Assembly (NCBI GenBank): GCA_943787365.1
Contig: CALSMD010000001.1
Location: 124,001-188,000 of the forward strand
Direction of reading: 5' to 3'
Source of the DNA: an uncultured Flavobacteriaceae bacterium
GTDB taxonomy: Bacteria > Bacteroidota > Bacteroidia > Flavobacteriales > Flavobacteriaceae
Length of the DNA stretch: 64,000 nucleotides
The notes beneath the pieces were generated by a model. It saw only the letters and a list, made by a program, of their open reading frames with translations, was not told where the DNA came from and made no database searches. Numbering within the stretch: position 1 is the first letter of the stretch; every line of letters begins with the position of its first letter. The translations under genes were made by a program, and so were the position numbers. Shown piece by piece: positions 50,913 to 59,853 of this stretch.

Positions 50913-53900
50913 TTAATTTTTTAGTTTAAATGTTTCTATCGTCTTAAATGGAGACAGATCCTTGGCTTCCATTTCAGTTTGAAATGTGAGCCATTCAGCT
51001 TCAAAAAAGCTGTTCGTGGTTTTTAAGGCACTATCAATAGCTGTTTTTGCTTGTTTCACAAGGCTGTGTTCCGTATCTGTGATTCCATGCTGACGTGTGC
51101 TGATATAATACGAAGCCGTCCCAATGCGCTCTGTCACAGAAACCACAGGGTCACTTGTAATCCCTTGACGTTTATCGTCTTTCCCAAAATAGAGGGCCAA
51201 AATAGTATCTAATTTTTTGGTGATTTCTTTGCAATTTTTTAGAGCCTCTTTATTTATTTTTTTGTCTTTTTTGTTCAGTTTATCTGAAAACTCAGAAACG
51301 ATGTTTTTACTTTCTACCAGTTGTTTGACGGCATTGCCCGTCATTTCTTGCTGATGTTCTAAAGCTTTCATCGTATTATATACATCTTGAGTTGCTTCTA
51401 CATCGTAGGGAATTCGAGGGTCGCTCTGAACTTCAATAACAGTTTCCGAAATTTGATCGCCATAACTGACCACCGCACGGTAGGAGCTAGGGAGAACTTG
51501 GACTCCAGAAGGTTCTCGTTTTGATTTACTTATTATTTTAGATGGCCATTCGACGCCTTTTTCGTCCATGTTCCATTTCCAAGTATGCATTCCACTTTCT
51601 TTAGGAGCTTTCTGTTTGAGGGTTCTAATAAGCCGTTCCCCATCAAATAGTTGAAGCTGTAAAGAATCCCATTTGACTTTTGTCGTCATTTCTTCTTCCT
51701 CTTCATTCTCATCATCATTTTCTTCCTCATCCGCTTTTGAATCTTTTTCTTGCACGGTTAAATAATATGAAAACTGTGCGCCACTGTCTCGGTTTTCACC
51801 ATTAAACAAGGCATCCCCGCCAAATCGACTTCCCGTGGGTTGTTGATACGCCGCTTGGTAGGCGGTAGGTGGATCAAACAAATGCACTGTTTTTTGAAGT
51901 ACATTTTGATCTTTCGCGATGGCTCTCAACGGGCGAATGTCGTCCAATACCCAAGCCGCTCGTCCAAAAGTTCCAATGACTAAGTCATGCTCACGGGGGT
52001 GAATTATTAAATCTTTTACCGAAACGGTTGGGAATCCTTCGGTCCATTTGGTCCATTTGGTGCCGTGGTCGATAGAAATATAAAGACCATCATCAGTTCC
52101 TAAAAACAATAGATTCGGTTCTTCCTCATCTTCTACAATGGATAATGCATAACTGGTTACATCTGTAGCATCGACAATGCGTTCCCAATTTTTTCCATAG
52201 TTTGTAGTGCGATAGACATAGGGCGTATAATTAAAGCGTCTGTAATCATTGGCAACTAAAAGTGCTTCGCCCTTATTTGTTTTAGATGCTTTGATTTGTG
52301 GAACCCAGCTCCCTTTTGGCAAGCCTTTAATGTTTTTAGTGACCTCAGTCCATTGGGTGCCTCCATCTTGTGTATAGTGCACACGACCATCATCGGTACT
52401 TACCCAAAGCATGTTTGCTTCCACTTCTGAAGGCTCGATGACTAAGATGGTACAATGATTTTCAGCACCTGTCGCATCCATGGTCAATCCGCCGCTTTCG
52501 TGTTGTTTTAATTTATCGGGATCATTGGTGGTTAAATCGGGAGAAATAATTTGCCATGTCTCACCCTTATCGGTTGATTTATGCACAAACTGACTTCCAA
52601 AGTATAAAGTATTATTTGAGTTGGGATCTATATTAATCGCTGCATTCCAATTGAACCGAAGGGTGACATCTGCATCTGGGTGTGTGGGTCGTACAATGTA
52701 ATTATTCCCTGTTTTCCAGTCGTAACGACTTACATAGCCTTCTTGACTCATGGTCCATCCAAATTGAGAATCGTCCTTATCGGGGATCACGTCAAATCCA
52801 TCCCCAAAACTTATTTCTTGCCAATACGAATTTCTGATGCCCTGCGCACGCCATACATAGGCGGGACCTCTCCAAGAACCGTTGTCTTGCATGCCTCCAT
52901 ACACATTGTAAGGAAATTCATTATCTATATTGATATGGTAAAATTGTGCGACGGGTAAATTTCCGATAAAACGCCAGCTGTCGCCACCATCTTTGGTGAT
53001 GTTCATACCGCCATCGTTTCCATCTATCATAAAATCGCCATTTGTGGGATGTATCCACCACGCATGATGATCGGGGTGAATGCCATTATCTACGCCATAA
53101 GCTGGCATGAGTTGTTTGAAACTTTTTCCGCCATCTTCACTTACATTGACGTAGGTGAAAATTGAAAACAACCGATTTTCATTTTGAGAATCGACATAAA
53201 TATCTGCATAATAAAAAGGGCGATTTCCGATTTCGTCCATGTTATCACTGACCATTTTCCAGTTGACACCACCATCGGTACTTTTGTATAAAGCATTCTT
53301 TTTGGCCTCGATCAGCGCATAAATAACATCGGGTTTGCTAGGAGCAATTGCGATGCCAATGCGTCCTAAATTCCCTTCGGGCAATCCATCTTCAGAACTT
53401 ATTTTTTTCCATGTGTCGCCACCATCGTAAGTGCTGTACAGTCCAGAGCCTTCGCCACCAGAATTAAAAAACCAAGGATCGCGTTTGTGTTCCCACATGG
53501 CTGCGATTAATTTATTAGGGTTTTGAGGGTCCATCACCAAATCCGCTGCACCACTTTTTTGATTTGTATATAATATTTTATTCCATGTTTTTCCGCCATC
53601 GGTGGTTTTATACACCCCTCGTTCTGGGTGCTCTCCCCAAGGCGATCCAATGGCTGCTGCATACACCGTATTCGGATTTGTAGGGTCAATAATAACACGA
53701 TGAATATGTCGGGTTTTTTCTAAGCCCATCAACATCCAATTTTTACCACCATCTAAGGATTTATAGATGCCATAACCGCCGTTCAAACTGTTACGGGGAT
53801 TGCCTTCGCCAGTTCCTACCCAAATGACACTTGGATTGGATTGTTGAACGGCAACAGCGCCAATAGAAGCAGTCGCTTCGTCTTCAAAAATGGGTGCCCA

Positions 53901-54122
53901 TTTAATACCTCCCGAAGTGGATTTCCACAAGCCACCAGAAGCGGTACCTGCATACATGATATCAGGATTGGAATGCACCACATCAATAGAAGTGACCCGT
54001 CCCGACATGCCGCCAGGCCCTATGTTTCGAGGGGTTTTGTTTTTAAGAAGTTCCATGGAAAATTCTTGTGCGAACCCATTAAAACTGAACATTAATAGTA
54101 AGATTGATAGTATAGTTCTCAT
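50913..54122 (-). CDS. Large VPS10/BNR-repeat exported protein
   Basis: 1069 aa. Signal peptide MRTILSILLLMFSFNGFAQ. Residues about 30-720 are beta-propeller with many Asp-box repeats (SxDGGxTW), for example STSGGIKWAP, SLDGGKNWML, TTDGGKTWNK, TYDGGDTWKK, STDGGVNWKM, TQDGGTQWTE. The final third is Glu/Lys-rich and helical. Sortilin (VPS10)/sialidase-type propellers bind peptides or glycans, but no sialidase catalytic set is evident. Twelve bases after the M1 peptidase, so they form an operon, perhaps for peptide handling. Confidence 0.85.
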   Translation of the reverse strand: MRTILSILLLMFSFNGFAQEFSMELLKNKTPRNIGPGGMSGRVTSIDVVHSNPDIMYAGTASGGLWKSTSGGIKWAPIFEDEATASIGAVAVQQSNPSVIWVGTGEGNPRNSLNGGYGIYKSLDGGKNWMLMGLEKTRHIHRVIIDPTNPNTVYAAAIGSPWGEHPERGVYKTTDGGKTWNKILYTNQKSGAADLVMDPQNPNKLIAAMWEHKRDPWFFNSGGEGSGLYSTYDGGDTWKKISSEDGLPEGNLGRIGIAIAPSKPDVIYALIEAKKNALYKSTDGGVNWKMVSDNMDEIGNRPFYYADIYVDSQNENRLFSIFTYVNVSEDGGKSFKQLMPAYGVDNGIHPDHHAWWIHPTNGDFMIDGNDGGMNITKDGGDSWRFIGNLPVAQFYHINIDNEFPYNVYGGMQDNGSWRGPAYVWRAQGIRNSYWQEISFGDGFDVIPDKDDSQFGWTMSQEGYVSRYDWKTGNNYIVRPTHPDADVTLRFNWNAAINIDPNSNNTLYFGSQFVHKSTDKGETWQIISPDLTTNDPDKLKQHESGGLTMDATGAENHCTILVIEPSEVEANMLWVSTDDGRVHYTQDGGTQWTEVTKNIKGLPKGSWVPQIKASKTNKGEALLVANDYRRFNYTPYVYRTTNYGKNWERIVDATDVTSYALSIVEDEEEPNLLFLGTDDGLYISIDHGTKWTKWTEGFPTVSVKDLIIHPREHDLVIGTFGRAAWVLDDIRPLRAIAKDQNVLQKTVHLFDPPTAYQAAYQQPTGSRFGGDALFNGENRDSGAQFSYYLTVQEKDSKADEEENDDENEEEEEMTTKVKWDSLQLQLFDGERLIRTLKQKAPKESGMHTWKWNMDEKGVEWPSKIISKSKREPSGVQVLPSSYRAVVSYGDQISETVIEVQSDPRIPYDVEATQDVYNTMKALEHQQEMTGNAVKQLVESKNIVSEFSDKLNKKDKKINKEALKNCKEITKKLDTILALYFGKDDKRQGITSDPVVSVTERIGTASYYISTRQHGITDTEHSLVKQAKTAIDSALKTTNSFFEAEWLTFQTEMEAKDLSPFKTIETFKLKN

Positions 54123-54134
54123 TAGAAAATGTTT

Positions 54135-55781
54135 TTAGTTTAGTTGTTTGTGATCGATATAAAAGTTTCTATCGATGTTGATTTTTGTAGAATTGATTTC
54201 CATTTTTTTCCAATCGGCAGTAGGGTAGAGCCATTGTTTTTCTTCATTGATTTCTACTTCAATAGGCATTTGAAACCCATCTACAATATTGATCCAGCGA
54301 TAGCTCAATTCATTATCTTTTATAGAATACTCTAAAGTCGGAACTCGAACATCCCGAAGGTATTGATTGAAAAAGGCGGTTAAATTTAAACCTGAAAATT
54401 CACTCATATAGGTTTCAATCTCTTGAGTGGTGACGGTTTGATGGTAGAATGTTTCGTTCAATCCTCTTAACAATTGTCGCCATTTTTCATCATCATTTAC
54501 GAGTTGGCGTAGTGTGTGGAGCAGATTGGAGCCTTTGTAATACATATCAGATGAGCCTTCAGAATTCACATCATAGGTCCCAATGATCGGTTTGTCATTT
54601 CGAATGTTCGCTCGGGTTCCAATCACATAGTCTGCAGAAGCTTCTGTTCCGTAATGATAATCTAAAAACAGATTTTCTGAATAGGCCGTAAACCCTTCGT
54701 GAACCCACATGTCCGCTGCATCTTTATACGTAATGTTATTTGCAAACCACTCATGCCCCGATTCGTGGATGATAATAAAATCAAATTTCAATCCCCAACC
54801 GGTTCCTGATAAATCCCTTCCCAAATAACCTTGTTTGAATTCATTTCCATAGGTGACAGAACTTTGGTGTTCCATTCCTAAATACGGCACTTCCACTAAT
54901 TTGAAACTGTCTTCATAAAAAGGGTAGGGTCCAAACCAATGTTCAAAGGCTTTCATCATTTTTGGAGCATCTTTGAATTGTTTTTTAGCTTTTTCTAGAT
55001 GGTCTCTTAAAACATAATAGTCCATGTCTAGAGGGCCTTTTTCGCCTTCATAAATTTCAGAGAAATGTACATAATCCCCAATATTGATGTTCACACCATA
55101 GTTGTTAATGGGGTTTGTTACGACCCAATTGTAGGTGGTGGTATTGTCGTCGTGTTCTTCAATTGATTCTAGCCGTCCATTAGAAACGTCCATCAAGTGT
55201 TTTGGAACATTCACACTAATTTTCATGCTGTCCACTTCATCGTACATATGGTCTTTATTAGGCCACCATACACTGGCGCCTAAGCCTTGACAGGAAGAGG
55301 CTATAAAATCATTACCGTTAGAATCTTTTTTCCATGAGATGCCACCATCCCAAGGCGCTCGGACGGCTACCCTTGGTTTACCTTCGTAAAAGACCTCAAT
55401 TTCTTCCTGAGATCCAATGGCAGTCTGTGGTTTTTTTAAGGAGATAAAATGAGCGTTGCCTTCCGTTACGACCACTAATTCTTCTCCATCTTGAACTGCT
55501 TTCGTCAGTTTCATAGGCGGCTGTAAATCAATTTGAAGTGTTTGATAGGGTTCAAGAATTGTGTACTGAATGGTATTTTTCCCTTCGATGGATTTCGTTT
55601 CAGGATGGACTGAAATATCTAAATGGTAATAATTCAAATCCCACCATACACGTTCTGGAGTAATGCTACCCCTTAGAGAGTCTTGACGTGTAAAGGTCTC
55701 TGAGTCTGATTTTAAACTTTGTCCATTAATCAACATGCTTAAAAGCAAAATTGGGATTAAAAATAGAGATTTGGTTTTCAT
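54135..55781 (-). CDS. M1-family aminopeptidase
   Basis: 548 aa, signal peptide MKTKSLFLIPILLLSMLING. Zinc site HESGH, then Glu 18 residues on (ADMWVHEGFTAYSENLF), the M1 HExxH-x18-E pattern. YLGMEHQSSVTYGN is the GxMEN-like exopeptidase loop, here GMEHQ. Exported; operon with the VPS10/BNR gene. Confidence 0.92.
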   Translation of the reverse strand: MKTKSLFLIPILLLSMLINGQSLKSDSETFTRQDSLRGSITPERVWWDLNYYHLDISVHPETKSIEGKNTIQYTILEPYQTLQIDLQPPMKLTKAVQDGEELVVVTEGNAHFISLKKPQTAIGSQEEIEVFYEGKPRVAVRAPWDGGISWKKDSNGNDFIASSCQGLGASVWWPNKDHMYDEVDSMKISVNVPKHLMDVSNGRLESIEEHDDNTTTYNWVVTNPINNYGVNINIGDYVHFSEIYEGEKGPLDMDYYVLRDHLEKAKKQFKDAPKMMKAFEHWFGPYPFYEDSFKLVEVPYLGMEHQSSVTYGNEFKQGYLGRDLSGTGWGLKFDFIIIHESGHEWFANNITYKDAADMWVHEGFTAYSENLFLDYHYGTEASADYVIGTRANIRNDKPIIGTYDVNSEGSSDMYYKGSNLLHTLRQLVNDDEKWRQLLRGLNETFYHQTVTTQEIETYMSEFSGLNLTAFFNQYLRDVRVPTLEYSIKDNELSYRWINIVDGFQMPIEVEINEEKQWLYPTADWKKMEINSTKINIDRNFYIDHKQLN

Positions 55782-55841
55782 ATTTTTTTTCTAAAGTTAA
55801 ACAATTTTTAAACTTAGCACTCTAAGACTGTACATTTTGAA

Positions 55842-55876
55842 TAAAAAAAAACGCCTCAAATCACTTTGAGACGTTT
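55842..55876 (-). terminator. Terminator of the beta-oxidation operon
   Basis: 12-bp stem AAACGCCTCAAA / TTTGAGACGTTT (one G-U), followed on the minus strand by a nine-T run. Lies 19 bases past the acyl-CoA dehydrogenase stop. Confidence 0.9.
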
Positions 55877-55894
55877 CTTCACTAGTTAAATTGG

Positions 55895-57703
55895 TTAAAA
55901 ACAATAGCCATTTTCTTCTTTGACTTTTTCTGCAATTTCAATACGTAAATCTACAATATCCGGATAGTTCGCATATTTTGTAAAACGCTTCAGTCCCATT
56001 AACATCATGCGTTGTTCGTCGCCTTCAGCAAAAGAGATAATACTTTCTTTTCCTTTTTCTTCAACGGTATCTACGGCATGGTATAAATATAATTTAGCCA
56101 TCGCTATTTGTGCCGATTGCTCTTTTTGACTTGTGCGCTTCACATTTTTCTCCGTTCGTAAAATTGAAGATTCTGCCATGTAGATTTCAATTAAGATATC
56201 AGCAGCAGCAATTAACAATTGTTGATGCTCTTCAAGTTGAGGTCCATATTTTTGAACCGCACCCCCAGCAACCATCAAGAACGTCTTTTTCAATTTCTTA
56301 ATCATTTCTTTTTCTTCTGAAAATAATTCAGAGTAATCGGGTGTTTCAAAAGAGGGAATGCCCATGAGTTCTTCTTGAACTTTCGATGCAGGGCCTAATA
56401 AATCAAGATGTCCTTTCATTGCTTTTTTAACGAGCATACCCACAGACAACATTCTGTTAATTTCGTTGGTACCTTCATAAATACGTGTAATTCTAGCATC
56501 TCTCCAAGCAGATTCCATAGGGGTTTCTTCAGAGAATCCCATACCACCAAAAATCTGAATTCCTTCATCGGCACAATTTTGTACATCTTCAGAAACCGCC
56601 ACTTTTAAGATGGAACATTCAATCGCATATTCTTCAACGCCTTTTAGTTCGGCTTCTTGATGGGTATTTCCAGCCGCTTCACGTATTGCGATTCGGTCTT
56701 CAATATCTTTTGCAGCTCTATAAGTTGCAGACTCACAAGCATAGGCATTCGATGCCATTTCAGCTAGTTTTACTTTAATGGCTCCAAAGTCTGCAATAGG
56801 GGTGTCGAATTGTTTACGTTCCTTAGCATAATTTACAGCGATGGATAAGATACGTCTTTGCGAGTCCAAACAAGCCGCAGCCAGTTTGATACGACCTACG
56901 TTCAGTGCATTCATTGCGATTTTAAAACCTTCACCACGTCCCGCTAACATGTTTTCAACAGGTACCACACAATCGTTAAAAAAGACTTGACGTGTAGAAG
57001 ACGCACGAATTCCTAATTTGTGTTCTTCTTCACCCAAAACGATACCGTTTGGTTTGTCACCATCATATTCAACAATGAAACCCGTAATATTTTTATCTCC
57101 TTCAATACGTGCAAATACAATCATCACACTACAGAAGCCTGCATTTGAGATCCACATTTTTTGACCATTGATTTTATAGGATTTTCCATCAGCAGATAAT
57201 TCAGCCGTTGTTTTTCCTGAATTGGCATCTGATCCCGCGCCCGGTTCTGTAAGGCAATAGGCTCCAAACCATTCTCCAGAAGCTAATTTTGGTACGTATT
57301 TTTGTTTTTGTTCATCAGTACCATATAAGGTAATTGGCATGGTTCCAATTCCTGTATGTGCACCAAAAGCAGTACTAAAAGACCCAGTTCCACTAGAGAT
57401 GTAATCACAAGTCAGGCAAGTCGAGACAAAACCCATTCCCATTCCGCCATAGGCTTCAGGAACAGCAACGCTTAAAAAGCCCATATCCCCAGCTTTTCGC
57501 ATCACCTCTTCTGTTAACGCAAAATCTTTAGCTTCAAAGCGTGCCTTATGAGGAATGATCTCTCGGTCGTTGAATTCCATCACCGCTTCCTTCATCATTG
57601 TTTGCTCTTCCGTAAAATCTTCAGGTGTGAATACGTCTTCACATTTTGTTTCTTTCACTAAGAATTGACCTCCTCTGAGTAGTTGTTTGTCGTTTGTTTC
57701 CAT
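55895..57703 (-). CDS. Acyl-CoA dehydrogenase
   Basis: 602 aa. First beta-oxidation step (FAD). AYCLTEPGAGSDANSG (acyl-CoA site) and ITRIYEGTNEINRML with the catalytic-position Glu. The C-terminal 150 residues extend beyond the core dehydrogenase, as in the long Bacteroidota type. Last gene of the operon MarR-fadB-fadA; separated from fadA by a four-helix-bundle gene. Confidence 0.93.
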   Translation of the reverse strand: METNDKQLLRGGQFLVKETKCEDVFTPEDFTEEQTMMKEAVMEFNDREIIPHKARFEAKDFALTEEVMRKAGDMGFLSVAVPEAYGGMGMGFVSTCLTCDYISSGTGSFSTAFGAHTGIGTMPITLYGTDEQKQKYVPKLASGEWFGAYCLTEPGAGSDANSGKTTAELSADGKSYKINGQKMWISNAGFCSVMIVFARIEGDKNITGFIVEYDGDKPNGIVLGEEEHKLGIRASSTRQVFFNDCVVPVENMLAGRGEGFKIAMNALNVGRIKLAAACLDSQRRILSIAVNYAKERKQFDTPIADFGAIKVKLAEMASNAYACESATYRAAKDIEDRIAIREAAGNTHQEAELKGVEEYAIECSILKVAVSEDVQNCADEGIQIFGGMGFSEETPMESAWRDARITRIYEGTNEINRMLSVGMLVKKAMKGHLDLLGPASKVQEELMGIPSFETPDYSELFSEEKEMIKKLKKTFLMVAGGAVQKYGPQLEEHQQLLIAAADILIEIYMAESSILRTEKNVKRTSQKEQSAQIAMAKLYLYHAVDTVEEKGKESIISFAEGDEQRMMLMGLKRFTKYANYPDIVDLRIEIAEKVKEENGYCF

Positions 57704-57746
57704 GTTCTTTTATAGATTAAAGAAGATAGAAAATAGAGAATAGACC

Positions 57747-58109
57747 CTAATTGAGACTATTTTGAAACCCCATTGTCATTCTTTGGAATTCTTCTATTTT
57801 TTCTTCTATTTTTTTTAAAGTTTCGTTATTTATATAATTTCTATGTTTTGCTTCTAATAATTGTGTTCCTAACTCGAACGATGATCCTAAAGAGATATCT
57901 AAAAAATGACTAAAAGATTTATCTGTTCTTGAAGACCCTTCTGCAATATTGCTAGGCATTGAAACAGAACATCTACTTATTTGTGTACTTAAACCATATC
58001 GTTCGTGCTTTGGGAAGTCCAATAAAATATCCGAAATATCATTAGTAATTTCCAAGCCGAGATTCCAAATTTTCAAATTTTTGTAGTTATGTCTTTGTTT
58101 AGCACACAT
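57747..58109 (-). CDS. Four-helix-bundle protein (23S rRNA intervening-sequence type), copy 2
   Basis: 120 aa. KNLKIWNLGLEITNDISDILLDFP, ERYGLSTQISRCSVSMPSNIAEGSSR and HFLDISLGSSFELGTQLL are the standard IVP/S23 family motifs. Usually found in rRNA introns or stand-alone. Here it is between fadA and acyl-CoA dehydrogenase, flanked by purine/pyrimidine-rich low-complexity DNA (57715-57745, 58115-58163). Not expected to work in beta-oxidation. Confidence 0.92.
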   Translation of the reverse strand: MCAKQRHNYKNLKIWNLGLEITNDISDILLDFPKHERYGLSTQISRCSVSMPSNIAEGSSRTDKSFSHFLDISLGSSFELGTQLLEAKHRNYINNETLKKIEEKIEEFQRMTMGFQNSLN

Positions 58110-58165
58110 TAGTCTTAATTTCTTTCCTCTTTCCTCTTTCCTCTTTTTTCTCTACTCTCTTGTTT

Positions 58166-59362
58166 CTAATTAAGGAATTCAAAAATCCCACACGCACCTT
58201 GTCCTGTTCCCACACACATGGTGACGGCTCCATACTTTCCATTCATTTTTTGCTTTCGCATTTCATCAAACAATTGAACCGATAGTTTTGCACCTGTACA
58301 ACCTAAGGGGTGTCCTAATGAAATTGCGCCTCCATTTGGATTGATGATATCAGGGTTGAGGTTTAATTCTCGGATCACTGCTAACGATTGAGAAGCAAAG
58401 GCTTCATTGAGTTCAATCAAAGACAAATCGTCTTGTTTTAATCCGGCTTGTTTCAATGCTTTTGGGATGGCTTTTACGGGACCAATCCCCATGATTCTTG
58501 GCTCGACACCTGCGGCTGCATAGTTGACCAATCGTGCAATCGGCTCTAAGTTTAATTCTTTTACCATGTCTTCACTCATGACCATGACAAAGGCGGCACC
58601 ATCACTCATTTGTGATGAATTCCCTGCGGTTACGCTTCCACCCGCAGCAAAGACAGCTCTTAGTTTTGCTAATGCTTCCTTACTCGTTCCGGCTCTTGGA
58701 CCTTCATCTTTAGTGACTGTATAGGATTTTGTTGCTTTCTTTCCATTGGCATCAATATATGTTTGTTCTACATCAATCGGTACAATTTGATCTTGAAAAC
58801 GATTTTCCGCTTGTGCGCGTAAGGCTTTCATGTGAGAGTTATAAGCAAACGCATCTTGATCTTCACGAGAAATTTTAAACTGATTGGCAACTGCTTCAGC
58901 CGTATTTCCCATGCCCCAATAATAATCTTCGTGACCTGCTTTTACGATGTCGTAATTGAGTTCGGGTTTATAACCCGTCATTGGAACGCTGCTCATACTT
59001 TCAGCACCGCCCGCAATGATGCAATCAGCCATTCCAGCTTGAATTTTTGCAGTTGCCATCCCAATCGTTTCGATTCCAGAGGAACAAAAACGGTTGACGG
59101 TGACCCCAGGAACATCTACAATATCCAATCCCATTAAAGAGATGAGTCGTGCCATATTTAATCCTTGTGACCCTTCGGGCATCGCGTTACCAACAATCAC
59201 ATCGTCGATACGCTTTGGATCTAAATCAGGCAATTCTTTCATCATGTATTTGATGGTTTCAGCTGCTAATTCATCGGTTCTTTTAAAACGGAATACACCT
59301 TTTGGTGCTTTCCCTACGGCGGTTCTGTAGGCTTTTACAATGTAAGCTTGTTTGCTATTCAT
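58166..59362 (-). CDS. fadA: Acetyl-CoA C-acyltransferase (3-ketoacyl-CoA thiolase)
   Basis: 398 aa thiolase. Nucleophile in VNRFCSSGIETIGMA, GHPLGCTGAKL (His) and CVGTGQGACGIFEFL (second Cys). Final step of beta-oxidation. In the operon after fadB-like gene; a four-helix-bundle gene sits on each side. Confidence 0.95.
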   Translation of the reverse strand: MNSKQAYIVKAYRTAVGKAPKGVFRFKRTDELAAETIKYMMKELPDLDPKRIDDVIVGNAMPEGSQGLNMARLISLMGLDIVDVPGVTVNRFCSSGIETIGMATAKIQAGMADCIIAGGAESMSSVPMTGYKPELNYDIVKAGHEDYYWGMGNTAEAVANQFKISREDQDAFAYNSHMKALRAQAENRFQDQIVPIDVEQTYIDANGKKATKSYTVTKDEGPRAGTSKEALAKLRAVFAAGGSVTAGNSSQMSDGAAFVMVMSEDMVKELNLEPIARLVNYAAAGVEPRIMGIGPVKAIPKALKQAGLKQDDLSLIELNEAFASQSLAVIRELNLNPDIINPNGGAISLGHPLGCTGAKLSVQLFDEMRKQKMNGKYGAVTMCVGTGQGACGIFEFLN

Positions 59363-59376
59363 GGTATTAAGATTTT

Positions 59377-59768
59377 TAGTATTAAGTATTAAGACTTCTT
59401 TGAAGTGAGAAATTCATTTTTGTGACTTCAAGAACTTCATTTATAATGGGTCTTACATTTTCTTCTTTTATTAAGTTTAACCTTGATGATAAATATAATT
59501 GTGTTAATAATTCATAAGAAGAACCATTTGCAATTCCTAAGAACTGCTTAAATTCTCCATTTGTATTCCTTCCTGCCTCTTCTGAAATATTAGAAGGAAT
59601 AGAAACCGCACTTCTTCGAAGTTGAGAGGTCAAACCATATCTTTCCTCTTTGGGGAAATTTTCTGATGCTTTGTAACATTTTTCAGTGATGTCCATTGCT
59701 TTTTGCCATATTTTTAAATCTTCAAATTTGTGCATGGGGATAAGTGTTAGTTAGTATTAAGTATTAAG
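59377..59768. repeat. 17-bp direct repeats bracketing a four-helix-bundle gene
   Basis: TAGTATTAAGTATTAAG occurs at 59377-59393 and again at 59752-59768 in the same orientation. The four-helix-bundle gene lies exactly between, and its stop codon is inside the left copy. Looks like a small insertion unit with terminal direct repeats. Confidence 0.7.
59382..59735 (-). CDS. Four-helix-bundle protein (23S rRNA intervening-sequence type), copy 1
   Basis: 117 aa. HKFEDLKIWQKAMDITEKCYKAS, ERYGLTSQLRRSAVSIPSNISEEAGR and FLGIANGSSYELLTQL. Same family as the copy at 57747 but diverged, so they are not a recent duplication. Bracketed by 17-bp direct repeats inside the fad operon. Confidence 0.92.
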   Translation of the reverse strand: MHKFEDLKIWQKAMDITEKCYKASENFPKEERYGLTSQLRRSAVSIPSNISEEAGRNTNGEFKQFLGIANGSSYELLTQLYLSSRLNLIKEENVRPIINEVLEVTKMNFSLQRSLNT

Positions 59769-59853
59769 TAGTTAGTATTAAGATTAAAAAAATTTCATTT
59801 AAATTATATTTTATTAGTTACCTGTCTTAGTACTTTGTACTCTATACTTTGTA

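Noticed and set aside
57747-59735. Nearby 23S rRNA gene implied by intervening-sequence proteins
   Set aside because: No rRNA-like sequence is present; these family members are stand-alone genes here.
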